This document shows positions 24,190 through 32,756 of a stretch of 64,000 bases of DNA, one piece after another; the stretch's first letter is position 1, and every line of letters starts with the position of its first letter. Below the pieces are notes generated by a model, which was not told where the DNA came from, did no database searches, and saw nothing but the letters and a program-made list of their open reading frames with translations. This DNA comes from SHLQ01 sp033344795. GTDB taxonomy: Bacteria; Actinomycetota; Acidimicrobiia; Acidimicrobiales; SHLQ01. A program made the translations under genes and the position numbers. Location: the NCBI GenBank assembly GCA_033344795.1, contig JAWPMS010000001.1, positions 3,596,001 to 3,660,000 of the forward strand, given 5' to 3'.

Positions 24190-25750
24190 GGAAGTGAACG
24201 ATCAAGTTACCGATACGCCACGTAGGCGCCGCACGGGCGGGAGGCAGCGCACGCAGCAGGCTGCCAAGCAGAACCTCGACCAGGTCGCGTTCCAACACGT
24301 CAGACGCCCGTTCGAGGCCACCCGTGTCGTGTCTGATGATGAGCTCGAGGCAATCCACGATGCATCGCTCGTGGTCCTTCGCGACATCGGCATCGATTTC
24401 CTGGATGCCGATGCGCGAGCACTCCTCGTCGACGCAGGTGCGAGCGTGACGGACGAGCGAGTGCGATTCGATCCGGAGATGGTCACAGAGGTGATAGCGA
24501 CCTGTCCTTCGGAGTTCACCCTTCATGCGCGAAACCCGGCACACAACGTACGGATCGGGGGAGACAACGTCGTGTTCACGGCGGTCGCCAGCCCACCGAA
24601 CGTCTCCGATTCGATAGGCGGTCGCCGAACTGGCAATCGAGATGACTTCCAGAATCTCGTACGCTTGAGCCAGCACTTCAACGCAATCCACATGCACGCT
24701 GGGTATCCGGTTGAACCTGCCGATGTGCATCCGTCGATCCGTCACCTGCACGCGACCCACGACCTGCTGACGCTGAGCGACAAGGTGATCAACGTCTACA
24801 GCCTGGGGCGCGAGCGCAACCAGGACTGCCTCGAGATGGCGCGGATCGCCCGGCAGGTGACGAACGAACAGCTCGAAGCCGAACCTTCGGTGCACACGAT
24901 CATCAACTCCTCCTCGCCGCTTCGCCTCGACGTACCCATGCTCCAAGGGATCATGGAGTACTCGGCTCGCAATCAGGTCGTGATCGTCACGCCGTTCACC
25001 CTGGCCGGAGCGATGGCACCGGTGACGGTGGCTGGTGCGGTCACCCAACAAAATGCCGAGGCGCTGGCTGGAATGGTCATGACCCAGGTCGTTCGCCCCG
25101 GTTCCCCCGTCGTCTACGGCGGGTTCACCTCGAATGTCGACATGAAATCCGGCTCTCCGGCCTTTGGGACTCCTGAATTCATCAAGGCCGCGATGCTCGG
25201 CGGACAGCTGGCGCGCCGGTACGGGGTGCCATACCGCTCCTCCAACGTGAATGCGGCCAATGCGGTCGATGCTCAAGCTGGATACGAATCTGCCTTCTCG
25301 CTCTGGGGCGCAATCATGGGCGGCGCAAACATCGTGTTTCACGGCGCCGGATGGCTCGAGGGCGGACTCCGAGCGAGCTATGAGAAGATGGTGCTCGATG
25401 CCGACCTGCTCTCGATGATGCAGACGTTTCTCGAGCCGATCGTCGTCGATGAAGACACACTCGCGGTGAGTGCCATGGCAGACGTTGGCCCCGGTGGCCA
25501 CTTCTTCGGCACCCAACACACCCAAGATCGTTATCGGACTGCGTTCTACAACCCGATGATCTCAGACTGGCGCAACTTCGAGAGCTGGGAAGAGGCCGGT
25601 TCGCCGACCGCCGATCAGAAAGCCGCGAGCCTTGTGACGCCGCTGCTCGCGGAATACCAAGCGCCGCCGATGGACGAACTCGTTCGGGCTGAACTGGACG
25701 AATTCGTGGCCAAACGGGTCGAATCCGGCGGAGTCGCCACCGACTTCTGA
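24179..25750 (+). CDS. MttB-family methyltransferase (non-pyrrolysine type)
   Basis: A 523-residue protein resembling the trimethylamine/glycine-betaine methyltransferase superfamily (DIGIDFLDADARALL, FTLHARNPAHNVRIG, MIMQ-like barrel segments, GPGGHFFGTQHT). True trimethylamine methyltransferases carry an internal amber codon read as pyrrolysine. No in-frame stop occurs here, so it belongs to the non-Pyl group (MtgB-like), which demethylates quaternary amines to a corrinoid protein. No corrinoid protein or partner methyltransferase gene is in the window. The ATG overlaps the end of iclR by 11 bases. The exact substrate is unknown. Confidence 0.88.
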   Translation: MSPEEVNDQVTDTPRRRRTGGRQRTQQAAKQNLDQVAFQHVRRPFEATRVVSDDELEAIHDASLVVLRDIGIDFLDADARALLVDAGASVTDERVRFDPEMVTEVIATCPSEFTLHARNPAHNVRIGGDNVVFTAVASPPNVSDSIGGRRTGNRDDFQNLVRLSQHFNAIHMHAGYPVEPADVHPSIRHLHATHDLLTLSDKVINVYSLGRERNQDCLEMARIARQVTNEQLEAEPSVHTIINSSSPLRLDVPMLQGIMEYSARNQVVIVTPFTLAGAMAPVTVAGAVTQQNAEALAGMVMTQVVRPGSPVVYGGFTSNVDMKSGSPAFGTPEFIKAAMLGGQLARRYGVPYRSSNVNAANAVDAQAGYESAFSLWGAIMGGANIVFHGAGWLEGGLRASYEKMVLDADLLSMMQTFLEPIVVDEDTLAVSAMADVGPGGHFFGTQHTQDRYRTAFYNPMISDWRNFESWEEAGSPTADQKAASLVTPLLAEYQAPPMDELVRAELDEFVAKRVESGGVATDF

Positions 25751-25766
25751 CCCGTTCAGCGGTTCG

Positions 25767-26555
25767 TCAGCGGCGGCCGCCGTCGACCAGAAACTGCTGT
25801 GCGGTGCATGCGGCACCATCATCGGAAGCAAGGAAGAGGACCATCTGCGCGAATTCGTCCGGGTAGATCCGTCGTTTGATCGCCTGATCTCGAAGCGTGC
25901 CCGCTTCACCTTCGGGTGACCACCATTTGAGCAGCTGGCGCTCGGTGGCAACCCAGCCGGGAAGGACCGTGTTCACCCGAACACCATCGGGGCCAAACGT
26001 GCGCGCCATCGTCCGCGTAATTCCTTCTACACCTGACTTCGCGACGGCATATCCCGGGAAGAAGTCTTCCTGCATCATGTAGCTGCTCGAGCCGATGTTG
26101 ACGATGGATCCCATCTTCTGTTCGATCATTGCCGGGGCGACCGCCTGGATGGCGAAGAAGTAGTGCCGCAGATTCGTGTTGAGTCGGTCGTTCCAATACT
26201 CGGGCGTCATCTCTTGCCAGGTGTGGCGATCATCGCTGGCGGCGTTGTTCACCAAGACATCGATGCCTCCCAGCTGCTCCTGAGCTTCCGCGATCGCGGT
26301 TTGAAGGGCTTCGATGTCGACCAGATTCACGTTGTAGAAGATCGGCGTGTGTGCGGCCCCCTCACAACGTGCGATCGTCTCCGCAGCCTTGTCGGCCTGA
26401 ATGTCGGCGAACCCAACGCGTGCCCCCTGTCGGGCGAATTGCTCAACGATCGCGCTGCCGATGCCATCGGCCCCACCGGTGATGAAGACGCCGCGGTCAA
26501 CAAGTGAGGGGTAGGTGGCGTAGTTGGCCTCAGGTGCAGCATGTGGATCTGTCAT
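25767..26555 (-). CDS. Short-chain dehydrogenase/reductase (SDR)
   Basis: A 262-residue classical SDR with GGADGIGSAI near residue 27, NNAA near 107, Ser in IGSSSYM and YAVAKSG (catalytic Tyr and Lys). The C-terminus FLVDGGRR is typical. The upstream AGAAAGAG is a possible ribosome-binding site. It converges with the MttB-family gene, with 16 bases between stop codons. The substrate is unknown. Its position among one-carbon or amine-related genes and a hydroxyacid dehydrogenase is suggestive only. Confidence 0.93.
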   Translation of the reverse strand: MTDPHAAPEANYATYPSLVDRGVFITGGADGIGSAIVEQFARQGARVGFADIQADKAAETIARCEGAAHTPIFYNVNLVDIEALQTAIAEAQEQLGGIDVLVNNAASDDRHTWQEMTPEYWNDRLNTNLRHYFFAIQAVAPAMIEQKMGSIVNIGSSSYMMQEDFFPGYAVAKSGVEGITRTMARTFGPDGVRVNTVLPGWVATERQLLKWWSPEGEAGTLRDQAIKRRIYPDEFAQMVLFLASDDGAACTAQQFLVDGGRR

Positions 26556-26599
26556 GGTGGAACTCTTTCTCTAGAAGTGAAGGCGCGAGACCGAGTGGT

Positions 26600-27589
26600 T
26601 TATCGGTTCGCCCAGTACGTATCGAGACGGGTTGCGTGCGCGGCATTGACAACTCGCTGCGGCATCTCACCCGCAAGGATCGCCCGGATCTGCTCGACGC
26701 TACTCATCGCTTGTTCATCTGCATTTTCGGGGGTCAGACCTCCGAGGTGAGGGGTGGCCACGACCCCCGGGCGGCTCGCCAGAGACACCGAAGGCCGCTG
26801 ATCGGCGGCGCGGCCGACGTCCATGCCGAGCGCACCCAGCTGCCCCGAGTCCAGGGCTGCCGCCACGGCGTCTTCGTCGAGCACCTCACCGCGCGAAACG
26901 TTGATGAGGGTGGCGCCGTGTTTCATCATTGCCAGCTCGTGTTCGCCAATGAAGTTCTCGGTCGCAGGCACCCCAGGGGCGAGTGGAAAGACGACGTCGG
27001 AGCGCTCGAGCAGCGGATCGAGCGCGAGCTGCTCAAACTCCTCGGGTACGTCAACGAACGGATCGTGGACGAGAACCGTGAGCCCAATCGACTGCAGCAG
27101 ATCGGCGAGATAACCCCCGACCGATCCAAAGCCGATGATCCCTGCGACCTTGCCTCGAATCTGGTGACCCGGCCGCTGGGGAGGTTCGTTGCCCGATCGA
27201 TAGTCGTGCGTCGACTCCGCGATGTGTCGTGCCGTGTCGAGGTAGAGGCCAAGGGCGAGTTCCGCGGTCGACGCGATAAAGCTCTTGTCGGCGTGTCCGA
27301 CGAGAACGCCGTTGGTTGATGCAGCATCCACGTCGATCGTGCTGATGTCGACAGCGCAACGAAGAAACGCCAACAGCTCCGGCCGTTGCTCGAATAATTC
27401 TGCCTCGCCAGGTGTCGCTCGGTGAGCAGCGATCACCTGGCAGCCAGCGGACTCTTCGATCAACTCGGGAGTGCTGAGATCCCGATCGAGCGGGTTGCTG
27501 ACCACCTCGGCGGTCGCCATGAGCTCAGGGAGAGCTCGGCCGTAATAGGCGTCGAGATCCTCGGGGTTGTGGGTCAGAAAGACTCTCAA
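26600..27589 (-). CDS. D-2-hydroxyacid dehydrogenase family protein
   Basis: About 329 residues with the D-isomer 2-hydroxyacid dehydrogenase layout. An N-terminal catalytic domain precedes a Rossmann segment, GIIGFGSVGGYLADLL. The catalytic Arg is in NVSRGEVLDEDA, and the catalytic His is expected in ATPHLGGLTPEN. The usual catalytic Glu region reads LGMDVGRAADQ. The best N-terminus (RVFLTHNPEDL) follows a TTG codon at 27587-27589; a GTG six codons upstream is an alternative. The substrate could be glyoxylate, hydroxypyruvate or phosphoglycerate-like acids; none is proven. Confidence 0.87.
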   Translation of the reverse strand: MRVFLTHNPEDLDAYYGRALPELMATAEVVSNPLDRDLSTPELIEESAGCQVIAAHRATPGEAELFEQRPELLAFLRCAVDISTIDVDAASTNGVLVGHADKSFIASTAELALGLYLDTARHIAESTHDYRSGNEPPQRPGHQIRGKVAGIIGFGSVGGYLADLLQSIGLTVLVHDPFVDVPEEFEQLALDPLLERSDVVFPLAPGVPATENFIGEHELAMMKHGATLINVSRGEVLDEDAVAAALDSGQLGALGMDVGRAADQRPSVSLASRPGVVATPHLGGLTPENADEQAMSSVEQIRAILAGEMPQRVVNAAHATRLDTYWANR

Positions 27590-27661
27590 GCGTCGAGCGT
27601 CGCACACCGGGGCCCGTGATCGCCAGCTGGGTGAACGCACTCGATCTGCAAAGATCCATGG

Positions 27662-28333
27662 ATGACGAATCGCGAACCCCGTTGGCTCTCCATTCCGGAC
27701 CACGATGATGTCGAGTGGCGTGTCGATGCGGACTTTCTCGAATCGAACTGGACCTGCATTTGGAACTCGGGCTGCGATGGCATCGAGGATGTCGCCGCAC
27801 CAGAACGTGGACTCGGCTGCTGCTCGGTAGGTGTCGAGCTGCTCGACGAGGACGAAGCCATGCGTATCGCCGCTCTCGCAGCCACCCTCGATCCCGAGTA
27901 CTTCCAGCACCACGAGCAGGCCAAGAGCGGAGTTCTGCGTGAAGACGTCCTTCACACACGCGTCGTCGAAGGTGCGTGCATCTTTCTCAACCGGCCCGGT
28001 TTCGCTGGGGGAGCGGGATGTGCACTTCACGGCCAAGCCATGCGAGACGGTGAATCGCCGCTCGACTGGAAACCGTCTGTGTGCTGGCAATTGCCACTTC
28101 GAGTCGATCGATCGATCGACGATGATGGCACCCCGGTCGCAACACTTCGGCGTTGGTCGCGTGCTGACTGGGGTCCCGATGGTCAAACCATGGCGTGGTG
28201 CTGCACCGACGGCGACAAGGCCTACGTCGGAACCACGCCAGTCATCGAGTCGCTGGCCGACGAGCTTCAGGCATTGATGGGTGACGAGGTGGTCGTCGAG
28301 ATCAAGCGGCAGCTTGATGCTGCAGAGAGCTGA
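27662..28333 (+). CDS. Cysteine-cluster protein resembling YkgJ/DUF3109
   Basis: A 223-residue protein with spaced cysteines (CIWNSGC, GCCSVG, ACIF, GCALHG, KPSVCWQLPLR, WCCTD). This pattern recalls the YkgJ/DUF3109 group thought to bind zinc or an iron-sulfur cluster. The KPxxCxLxPxR element is the most diagnostic part. The function is unknown. The start codon is only 73 bases from the divergent hydroxyacid dehydrogenase. The 3' end overlaps the convergent hydrolase gene by 32 bases. Confidence 0.75.
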   Translation: MTNREPRWLSIPDHDDVEWRVDADFLESNWTCIWNSGCDGIEDVAAPERGLGCCSVGVELLDEDEAMRIAALAATLDPEYFQHHEQAKSGVLREDVLHTRVVEGACIFLNRPGFAGGAGCALHGQAMRDGESPLDWKPSVCWQLPLRVDRSIDDDGTPVATLRRWSRADWGPDGQTMAWCCTDGDKAYVGTTPVIESLADELQALMGDEVVVEIKRQLDAAES

Positions 28334-29189
28334 GGCCGGTACCGGCCTCTGTCCAGAGAGGCAACGTTTGGCTGACCGGATCGAACTCACGCAGCCACTG
28401 CGCCATCCAGGGGGGATCGACGAGCTGGTCGGGGTGGAAGTCCTTGGCCATCGACGACGAGACCACCGGCATCACCACGAACGCGAAGCTGAAACCCCAG
28501 GCGACGAGCCGAGCCCAACGGATTGGATTGAAGACACTCGCTCTCCGTGCGAACAGGGAGAGTCCTCCCACAACGGTGAACCCGATGAGGACGGCGAAAG
28601 CGACCACGACGGCAACCTTGTATTTCTTGCGGGCCTGCTTGCTTTGGGCCATCACGTCGTGAGCGATGCCCTTGTGCTCGATCTCTTCGGCCAGGTGCCA
28701 CAAGAATAGGCTTGCGGATCGTTCGTCCGCTCCAGTGAAATAGCGTCGCAATCCCGACTCAGCCCAGCGAGCAGCACAAAAGGCGACGATCTCGAACGCG
28801 GCGGCGAACGCGAGCCCAAAGGCCGGCGACCGTTTCGACAAGGATGCAAAGATCCGCTTGCCGAAGGAGTCGAGTACCCGTGCGGTCCGCGAAGCCGAGC
28901 ACAACGATCGGTTGAAGTCTCGATGTGCGCGGAAGTGTGCGCCCTCTTGCTTCGCCCAGACGTCCACCGTCGAGCGGAGCTCGTCCGACGGCGAATCCGC
29001 CGAGCTGAGCCCGGCGCGTACCTGCGCGATGACATACGGCTCGGCGTGTGGCATCAGAAGTGAGATCGCGTTCGCAGCTGCACCGAACTCGGGCAGCGTG
29101 TGGTGCCATTGGTCGGTCTCGCGATCGAGCCAATCGAAATGCACGCGACGAGCCAACAACGATGCTGGGGGTGGAGAGGCCAACGCCAT
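28302..29189 (-). CDS. Metal-dependent hydrolase family protein (PF10118-like)
   Basis: A 295-residue protein with a largely helical, His/Glu-rich core (PEFGAAANAISLLMPHAEPY, KQEGAHFRAHRDFN, WHLAEEIEHKGIAHDV) that looks like a ferritin-like di-metal arrangement. Two membrane helices follow at about residues 190-245. The pattern fits the predicted metal-dependent hydrolase family PF10118, whose activity is not established. The conserved ExxH and HxxxEExEH spacing is the basis for the metal call. Its C-terminal coding end overlaps a convergent gene by 32 bases. Confidence 0.82.
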   Translation of the reverse strand: MALASPPPASLLARRVHFDWLDRETDQWHHTLPEFGAAANAISLLMPHAEPYVIAQVRAGLSSADSPSDELRSTVDVWAKQEGAHFRAHRDFNRSLCSASRTARVLDSFGKRIFASLSKRSPAFGLAFAAAFEIVAFCAARWAESGLRRYFTGADERSASLFLWHLAEEIEHKGIAHDVMAQSKQARKKYKVAVVVAFAVLIGFTVVGGLSLFARRASVFNPIRWARLVAWGFSFAFVVMPVVSSSMAKDFHPDQLVDPPWMAQWLREFDPVSQTLPLWTEAGTGLSSLQHQAAA

Positions 29190-29248
29190 GTCGGTCCATC
29201 GACAGGTTTGGCGCGGGATTGGAGGGTTCTGCGGAACTTGCGGCGGTG

Positions 29249-30037
29249 TCAGGGTTGAGCGATGAGCTGCAACTGGCGAGATTGCGCCACGATCCGGTCG
29301 TTCTCGTCAAAAATGTTGGCATCGACCTCGAACAAGCCGTTCTGAACGAAACGGGTTCGGGTATCAAGTTTGAGCCACGCGGTTGTTGGACGGCGCCGAA
29401 CGTGGACCGTCATTTGCACCGTGGGAACCCAGCCGATCGGCAGATCGGTGTTGAACACCGTCGGAGGAAAGTTGTCGGCGGCCAGGATCACGGCCAGGGT
29501 GTCCAAAGGTTCGCCATCGAGAAGCCGGAACCAACCACGAATGCTCGGCCCGTTCCTCGACCCGAGCGAGTCGTCCGGGTGCAGTCTCTGCTCAATCCGT
29601 GCCATGAACGGCGGCGGAAAAGGGTCGGAAGGTACGGTGAGCTCGCAATCTTCAGGCGGTGGCAGGTCCGGTGCTTCGCCGAGGATCAGCTCCGGGCCCT
29701 GTCCGTCATCGAGGTCTCCGGTGACGACCGTGCCGGAGAGGAGGACCCTGTCCGGACCTCGAAGGTCGACGCGAGAGGTGGCGAATCTTCTGCCGCTCTT
29801 CAGCGTTTCGGAGCGTGCCCAGACCGGGCCAGGACGGCCTGGCGAGAGAAAGTGCGCGGATACCGAGATGACGTCTCGACGTTCGGACTCGAGGAGGGCG
29901 GCGCGGGCCTGCATCGCCATCAGATAGCCGCCGTTTGCGTTGCCGGTGATGTCCCAGCCCTCGGCGATCACGCCGGCATATTCACCGGCCCGCTTGGTGA
30001 GTGCTGACGCCTCGGCGAAGCCCGACTTCTCAGCCAA
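29249..30037 (-). CDS. Acyl-CoA thioesterase-like protein (TesB-type double hot-dog)
   Basis: A 262-residue protein with two hot-dog halves. The N-terminal half contains GNANGGYLMAMQARA and SVSAHFLSPGRPGPV; the C-terminal half contains PTVQMTVHVRRRP and DENDRIVAQSRQLQ. The layout and the aspartate/glutamine-rich closing strand match actinobacterial TesB-like thioesterases that hydrolyse acyl-CoA. Its first bases overlap the end of the small membrane protein gene by 8 bases, so they are translationally coupled. Confidence 0.88.
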   Translation of the reverse strand: MAEKSGFAEASALTKRAGEYAGVIAEGWDITGNANGGYLMAMQARAALLESERRDVISVSAHFLSPGRPGPVWARSETLKSGRRFATSRVDLRGPDRVLLSGTVVTGDLDDGQGPELILGEAPDLPPPEDCELTVPSDPFPPPFMARIEQRLHPDDSLGSRNGPSIRGWFRLLDGEPLDTLAVILAADNFPPTVFNTDLPIGWVPTVQMTVHVRRRPTTAWLKLDTRTRFVQNGLFEVDANIFDENDRIVAQSRQLQLIAQP

Positions 30038-30374
30038 GCAGCGTCTGACTGTCGATCACGAACAAGACCACCAGAAGAACGATGACCGCGGCGTTCATCG
30101 CGCCGGCCCACCACTTGTACGGGTGATCAGCGGCGAAGAGTCGTCGGATGCTCAACACGTTGAACACCACCGCTACCACCCCGATCAACACCCCGATGAC
30201 GGCACCGACACTGGCCGTGACGCCAATCAGCGGAGCGACAAACGGAAAGATGAGGTAGGTCAAGGTGCAGCGGATGCCCGAGATGACGACCGACTTGCTG
30301 AACACTCGCTCTGCCGTACCGTTATCGGTCTCGGGTGCCACAGCTTCTGCGGGCACGGTGGTCGCGTCAGTCAT
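30030..30374 (-). CDS. Small integral membrane protein
   Basis: A 114-residue protein with an N-terminal soluble stretch of about 30 residues and three hydrophobic helices (about 33-50, 52-72 and 90-111). No catalytic motif is visible. A TACTAT hexamer sits 7 bases before the ATG on the minus strand, a good leaderless promoter. The gene overlaps and precedes the thioesterase gene. The function is unknown. Confidence 0.75.
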   Translation of the reverse strand: MTDATTVPAEAVAPETDNGTAERVFSKSVVISGIRCTLTYLIFPFVAPLIGVTASVGAVIGVLIGVVAVVFNVLSIRRLFAADHPYKWWAGAMNAAVIVLLVVLFVIDSQTLLG

Positions 30375-30381
30375 TCGCTCG

Positions 30382-30387
30382 ATAGTA
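30382..30387 (-). promoter_or_regulatory. Putative -10 box of the small membrane protein gene
   Basis: TACTAT on the minus strand ends 7 bases before the ATG at 30374. It is close to the TATAAT-type consensus. Confidence 0.55.
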
Positions 30388-30426
30388 CCTCCATGGAGGC
30401 CCGCTGGGGAAGTGGGCCATCCGGTA

Positions 30427-30567
30427 GGGATGTCGGGCAATGGTCCCGAGGTCTGGTGTGGGTTGTGAGGTTTCGGATGGTTGGGATGTCGGGCGGGCGT
30501 CCCGAGGTCTGGTGTGGGTTGTGAGGTTTCGGATGGTTGGGATGTCGGGCGGGCGTCCCGACGTGAG
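30427..30567. repeat. 56-base tandem repeat (about 2.5 copies) upstream of ruvC
   Basis: The unit starts GGGATGTCGGG at 30427, 30483 and 30539, an exact 56-base period. The third copy stops after about 29 bases. The first two copies share an almost identical right part (CGAGGTCTGGTGTGGG and onward). Each unit opens with a short inverted repeat, TCGGG with CCCGA. It fills the interval between the divergent membrane protein and ruvC and ends just before the ruvC -10 box. Confidence 0.85.
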
Positions 30568-30568
30568 A

Positions 30569-30574
30569 TAGTGT
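30569..30574 (+). promoter_or_regulatory. Putative -10 box of ruvC
   Basis: TAGTGT ends 7 bases before the ruvC ATG at 30582. No LexA-type GAAC-N4-GTTC box was seen upstream. Confidence 0.5.
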
Positions 30575-30581
30575 CGTACAG

Positions 30582-31094
30582 ATGTTCGTGCTTGGAATCG
30601 ACCCGGGTCTCACCCGCTGTGGTTACGGCTGCCTCGACTGGTCGGGGCCGAATAAGGTTCGTGCGGTCTCTGCTGGTGTCATCAGAACCGAGGCGACCGA
30701 AGAGTTGCCCAAACGTTTGGCGACCATGCATGCCGAAGTCACCAGTCTCATCGAGGAGTTTGCTCCGCGCGTCGTGGCAATCGAGCGAGTGTTGTTCCAG
30801 GTCAATGTCAGCACAGCGATGTCGGTGGGTCACGCATCGGGCGTGATCATGGCCGCTGGTGCGACCGCTGGCTGTGAGGTGGTTCAGTATTCTCCGAACG
30901 AAATCAAGTTGGCTGTCACCGGCTATGGGGCAGCAGACAAACAGCAGGTCGAACGAATGGTGCGAGCTCAGTTGAAGATCGAACAAGAGCTCAAACCCGT
31001 CGACGCTGCCGACGCCATCGCCGTTGCGTTGTGTCACACCGCGATCGTCGGTGTACCCCCAGCGGCTGATTCTCGCGTCGAGGTTCGATCATGA
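30582..31094 (+). CDS. ruvC: RuvC Holliday junction resolvase
   Basis: A 170-residue endonuclease. Catalytic acids are visible in GIDPG (Asp7), AIERVLFQVN (Glu) and VDAADAIAVALCH (two Asp). It cleaves four-way junctions symmetrically after RuvAB branch migration. It is the first gene of ruvC-ruvA-ruvB, overlapping ruvA by 4 bases (ATGA). The promoter region carries the 56-base tandem repeat. Confidence 0.97.
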   Translation: MFVLGIDPGLTRCGYGCLDWSGPNKVRAVSAGVIRTEATEELPKRLATMHAEVTSLIEEFAPRVVAIERVLFQVNVSTAMSVGHASGVIMAAGATAGCEVVQYSPNEIKLAVTGYGAADKQQVERMVRAQLKIEQELKPVDAADAIAVALCHTAIVGVPPAADSRVEVRS

Positions 31095-31696
31095 TTGGCT
31101 CGCTCCGCGGAACGATGCTTGACCGCAGTCCTCTCGGCGACGAGCTCCTGATCGACGTGTCAGGTATCGGGTACCGGGTTCTTGTGGCTCCGGCGACTTC
31201 GGCGCGAGCTGGACGCGTCGGCGATGAAGTCTTTCTTCATGTACACCATCAGCAACGTGAGGATGCTCAGATCTTGTATGGGTTCGCCACGATCGACGAA
31301 CGGCGGATCTTCGAGATGGTGATCTCTGCCCACGGCGTCGGGCCTTCGCTGGGCATGGCGATTCTGTCGGTCCACGGCCCTGCTGAACTGAAGGCGGTCT
31401 TGGCCACAGAAGACATCGACGCACTCTGCGCGGTGCCCGGGGTCGGCAAGAAGACCGCCACGCGGCTGCTCATCGAGCTGAAGTCGAAGCTGGATCTGCC
31501 AGATGTCGATCTCTCGGCCATCGAACGCCCAGCTCCGATTGTCGACCTGCCAGCTCATATCGAGGTGCGTCAGGCGCTCGAGGCGTTGGGATATTCCGGC
31601 GACGAGGTCCGCTCGGTTCTCACGAAGCTGCCGGCCGAAGGTGACTCTGCGCTCCTCACACGTGACGCATTGCGACTGATCGCCGAGGGTGCATAG
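31091..31696 (+). CDS. ruvA: RuvA Holliday junction DNA-binding protein
   Basis: A 201-residue protein with an N-terminal OB fold (MIGSLRGTM, VHHQQREDAQILYGF), tandem helix-hairpin-helix motifs (GVGPSLGMAIL near 79; VPGVGKKTATRLLIEL near 114) and the C-terminal RuvB-contact domain (RQALEALGYS). It holds the junction and directs the RuvB motor. It overlaps ruvC by 4 bases and ruvB by 1 base. Confidence 0.97.
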   Translation: MIGSLRGTMLDRSPLGDELLIDVSGIGYRVLVAPATSARAGRVGDEVFLHVHHQQREDAQILYGFATIDERRIFEMVISAHGVGPSLGMAILSVHGPAELKAVLATEDIDALCAVPGVGKKTATRLLIELKSKLDLPDVDLSAIERPAPIVDLPAHIEVRQALEALGYSGDEVRSVLTKLPAEGDSALLTRDALRLIAEGA

Positions 31697-32745
31697 TGCG
31701 CGACGAACTCCTTTCGCCCGGTGGTAGCGATGATGAACGACAGGTCGAAGCGAGTGATGAACTCGGGCTGCGCCCGCAGTCGCTCGATGACTTCGTGGGT
31801 CAGGAGCAGCTCAAAGCACACTTGCGCGTGATGCTTCAGGCCGCGCGCGGGCGTGACCAGCCGATGGGGCATCTGTTGTTCGCAGGCCCGCCGGGTCTCG
31901 GCAAGACCACGCTGGCCACGATCATCGCGAACGAGATGGATGCGACGATCCATGTGACCTCTGGACCGGCGCTCGAGAAGGGAGGAGATCTCGCGGCGAT
32001 TCTCACCAAACTCGAGGACGGCGATGTGCTGTTCATCGACGAGATCCACCGGCTTGCTCGTCCCGTCGAGGAAGTGCTCTATCCCGCAATGGAGGACTTT
32101 CAACTCGATCTGGTGCTCGGCAAGGGCCCGGCGGCTCGAACGATGCGCCTGCCGGTCTCGAAATTCACGCTCATCGGTGCCACCACACGCACGGGCCTCA
32201 TCACCGGCCCGTTGCGTGACCGTTTCGACTATCCCGCTCGGCTCGATTTCTACGAACCCGATGAGCTGCAGTCGATCGTGCTTCGAGCCTCGGGGATCCT
32301 CGATGTTGCCGTCGATGACGAAGGTGCGAAGGCGATCGCACTGCGGAGCCGCGGCACGCCTCGTATCGCCAATCGGCTGCTTCGCCAGGTGCGCGACTTC
32401 GCCGATGTCGAACGTGACGGCAAGATCACCGCTGAGGTAGCCAGAGATGGCCTGGAGTTCTTCGGCGTCGACAACCGAGGCCTCGACAAGTCGACGCGAG
32501 CTCTTCTGAGCGCACTCTGCGGCATGTTCGAGGGCGGTCCGGTGGGACTGAAGACGTTGTCGATCAGCGTGAGTGAGCCGGTAGAGACGGTTGAGGATGT
32601 GTACGAGCCGTACCTGATTCAACAGGGATTTCTCATGCGGACGCCGAAGGGTCGTGTCGCCACGGTCGCTGCTTGGCAGCACCTGGGTCTGACACCTCCG
32701 CGATCAAGCCCAGACAAGGATGTTCCGCAGGGCCTCTTCGACTGA
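31696..32745 (+). CDS. ruvB: RuvB Holliday junction branch-migration ATPase
   Basis: A 349-residue AAA+ motor with Walker A GPPGLGKTT near residue 56, Walker B FIDEIHR near 113, sensor GATTRTGLI near 157 and a C-terminal winged helix (LIQQGFLMRTPKGRVAT). Starting with GTG, it overlaps the ruvA stop by a single base. In many Actinobacteria queA or yajC follows directly. Here a four-gene minus-strand block (32757-36320) separates it from queA. Confidence 0.97.
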   Translation: MRDELLSPGGSDDERQVEASDELGLRPQSLDDFVGQEQLKAHLRVMLQAARGRDQPMGHLLFAGPPGLGKTTLATIIANEMDATIHVTSGPALEKGGDLAAILTKLEDGDVLFIDEIHRLARPVEEVLYPAMEDFQLDLVLGKGPAARTMRLPVSKFTLIGATTRTGLITGPLRDRFDYPARLDFYEPDELQSIVLRASGILDVAVDDEGAKAIALRSRGTPRIANRLLRQVRDFADVERDGKITAEVARDGLEFFGVDNRGLDKSTRALLSALCGMFEGGPVGLKTLSISVSEPVETVEDVYEPYLIQQGFLMRTPKGRVATVAAWQHLGLTPPRSSPDKDVPQGLFD

Positions 32746-32756
32746 CCCCGCACGCC

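Noticed and set aside
24179..25750. Pyrrolysine-containing trimethylamine methyltransferase
   Set aside because: No in-frame TAG is present and the protein is full length without one.
30427..30567. Possible CRISPR array
   Set aside because: The 56-base copies are contiguous with no unique spacers and no cas genes nearby; this is a tandem repeat.
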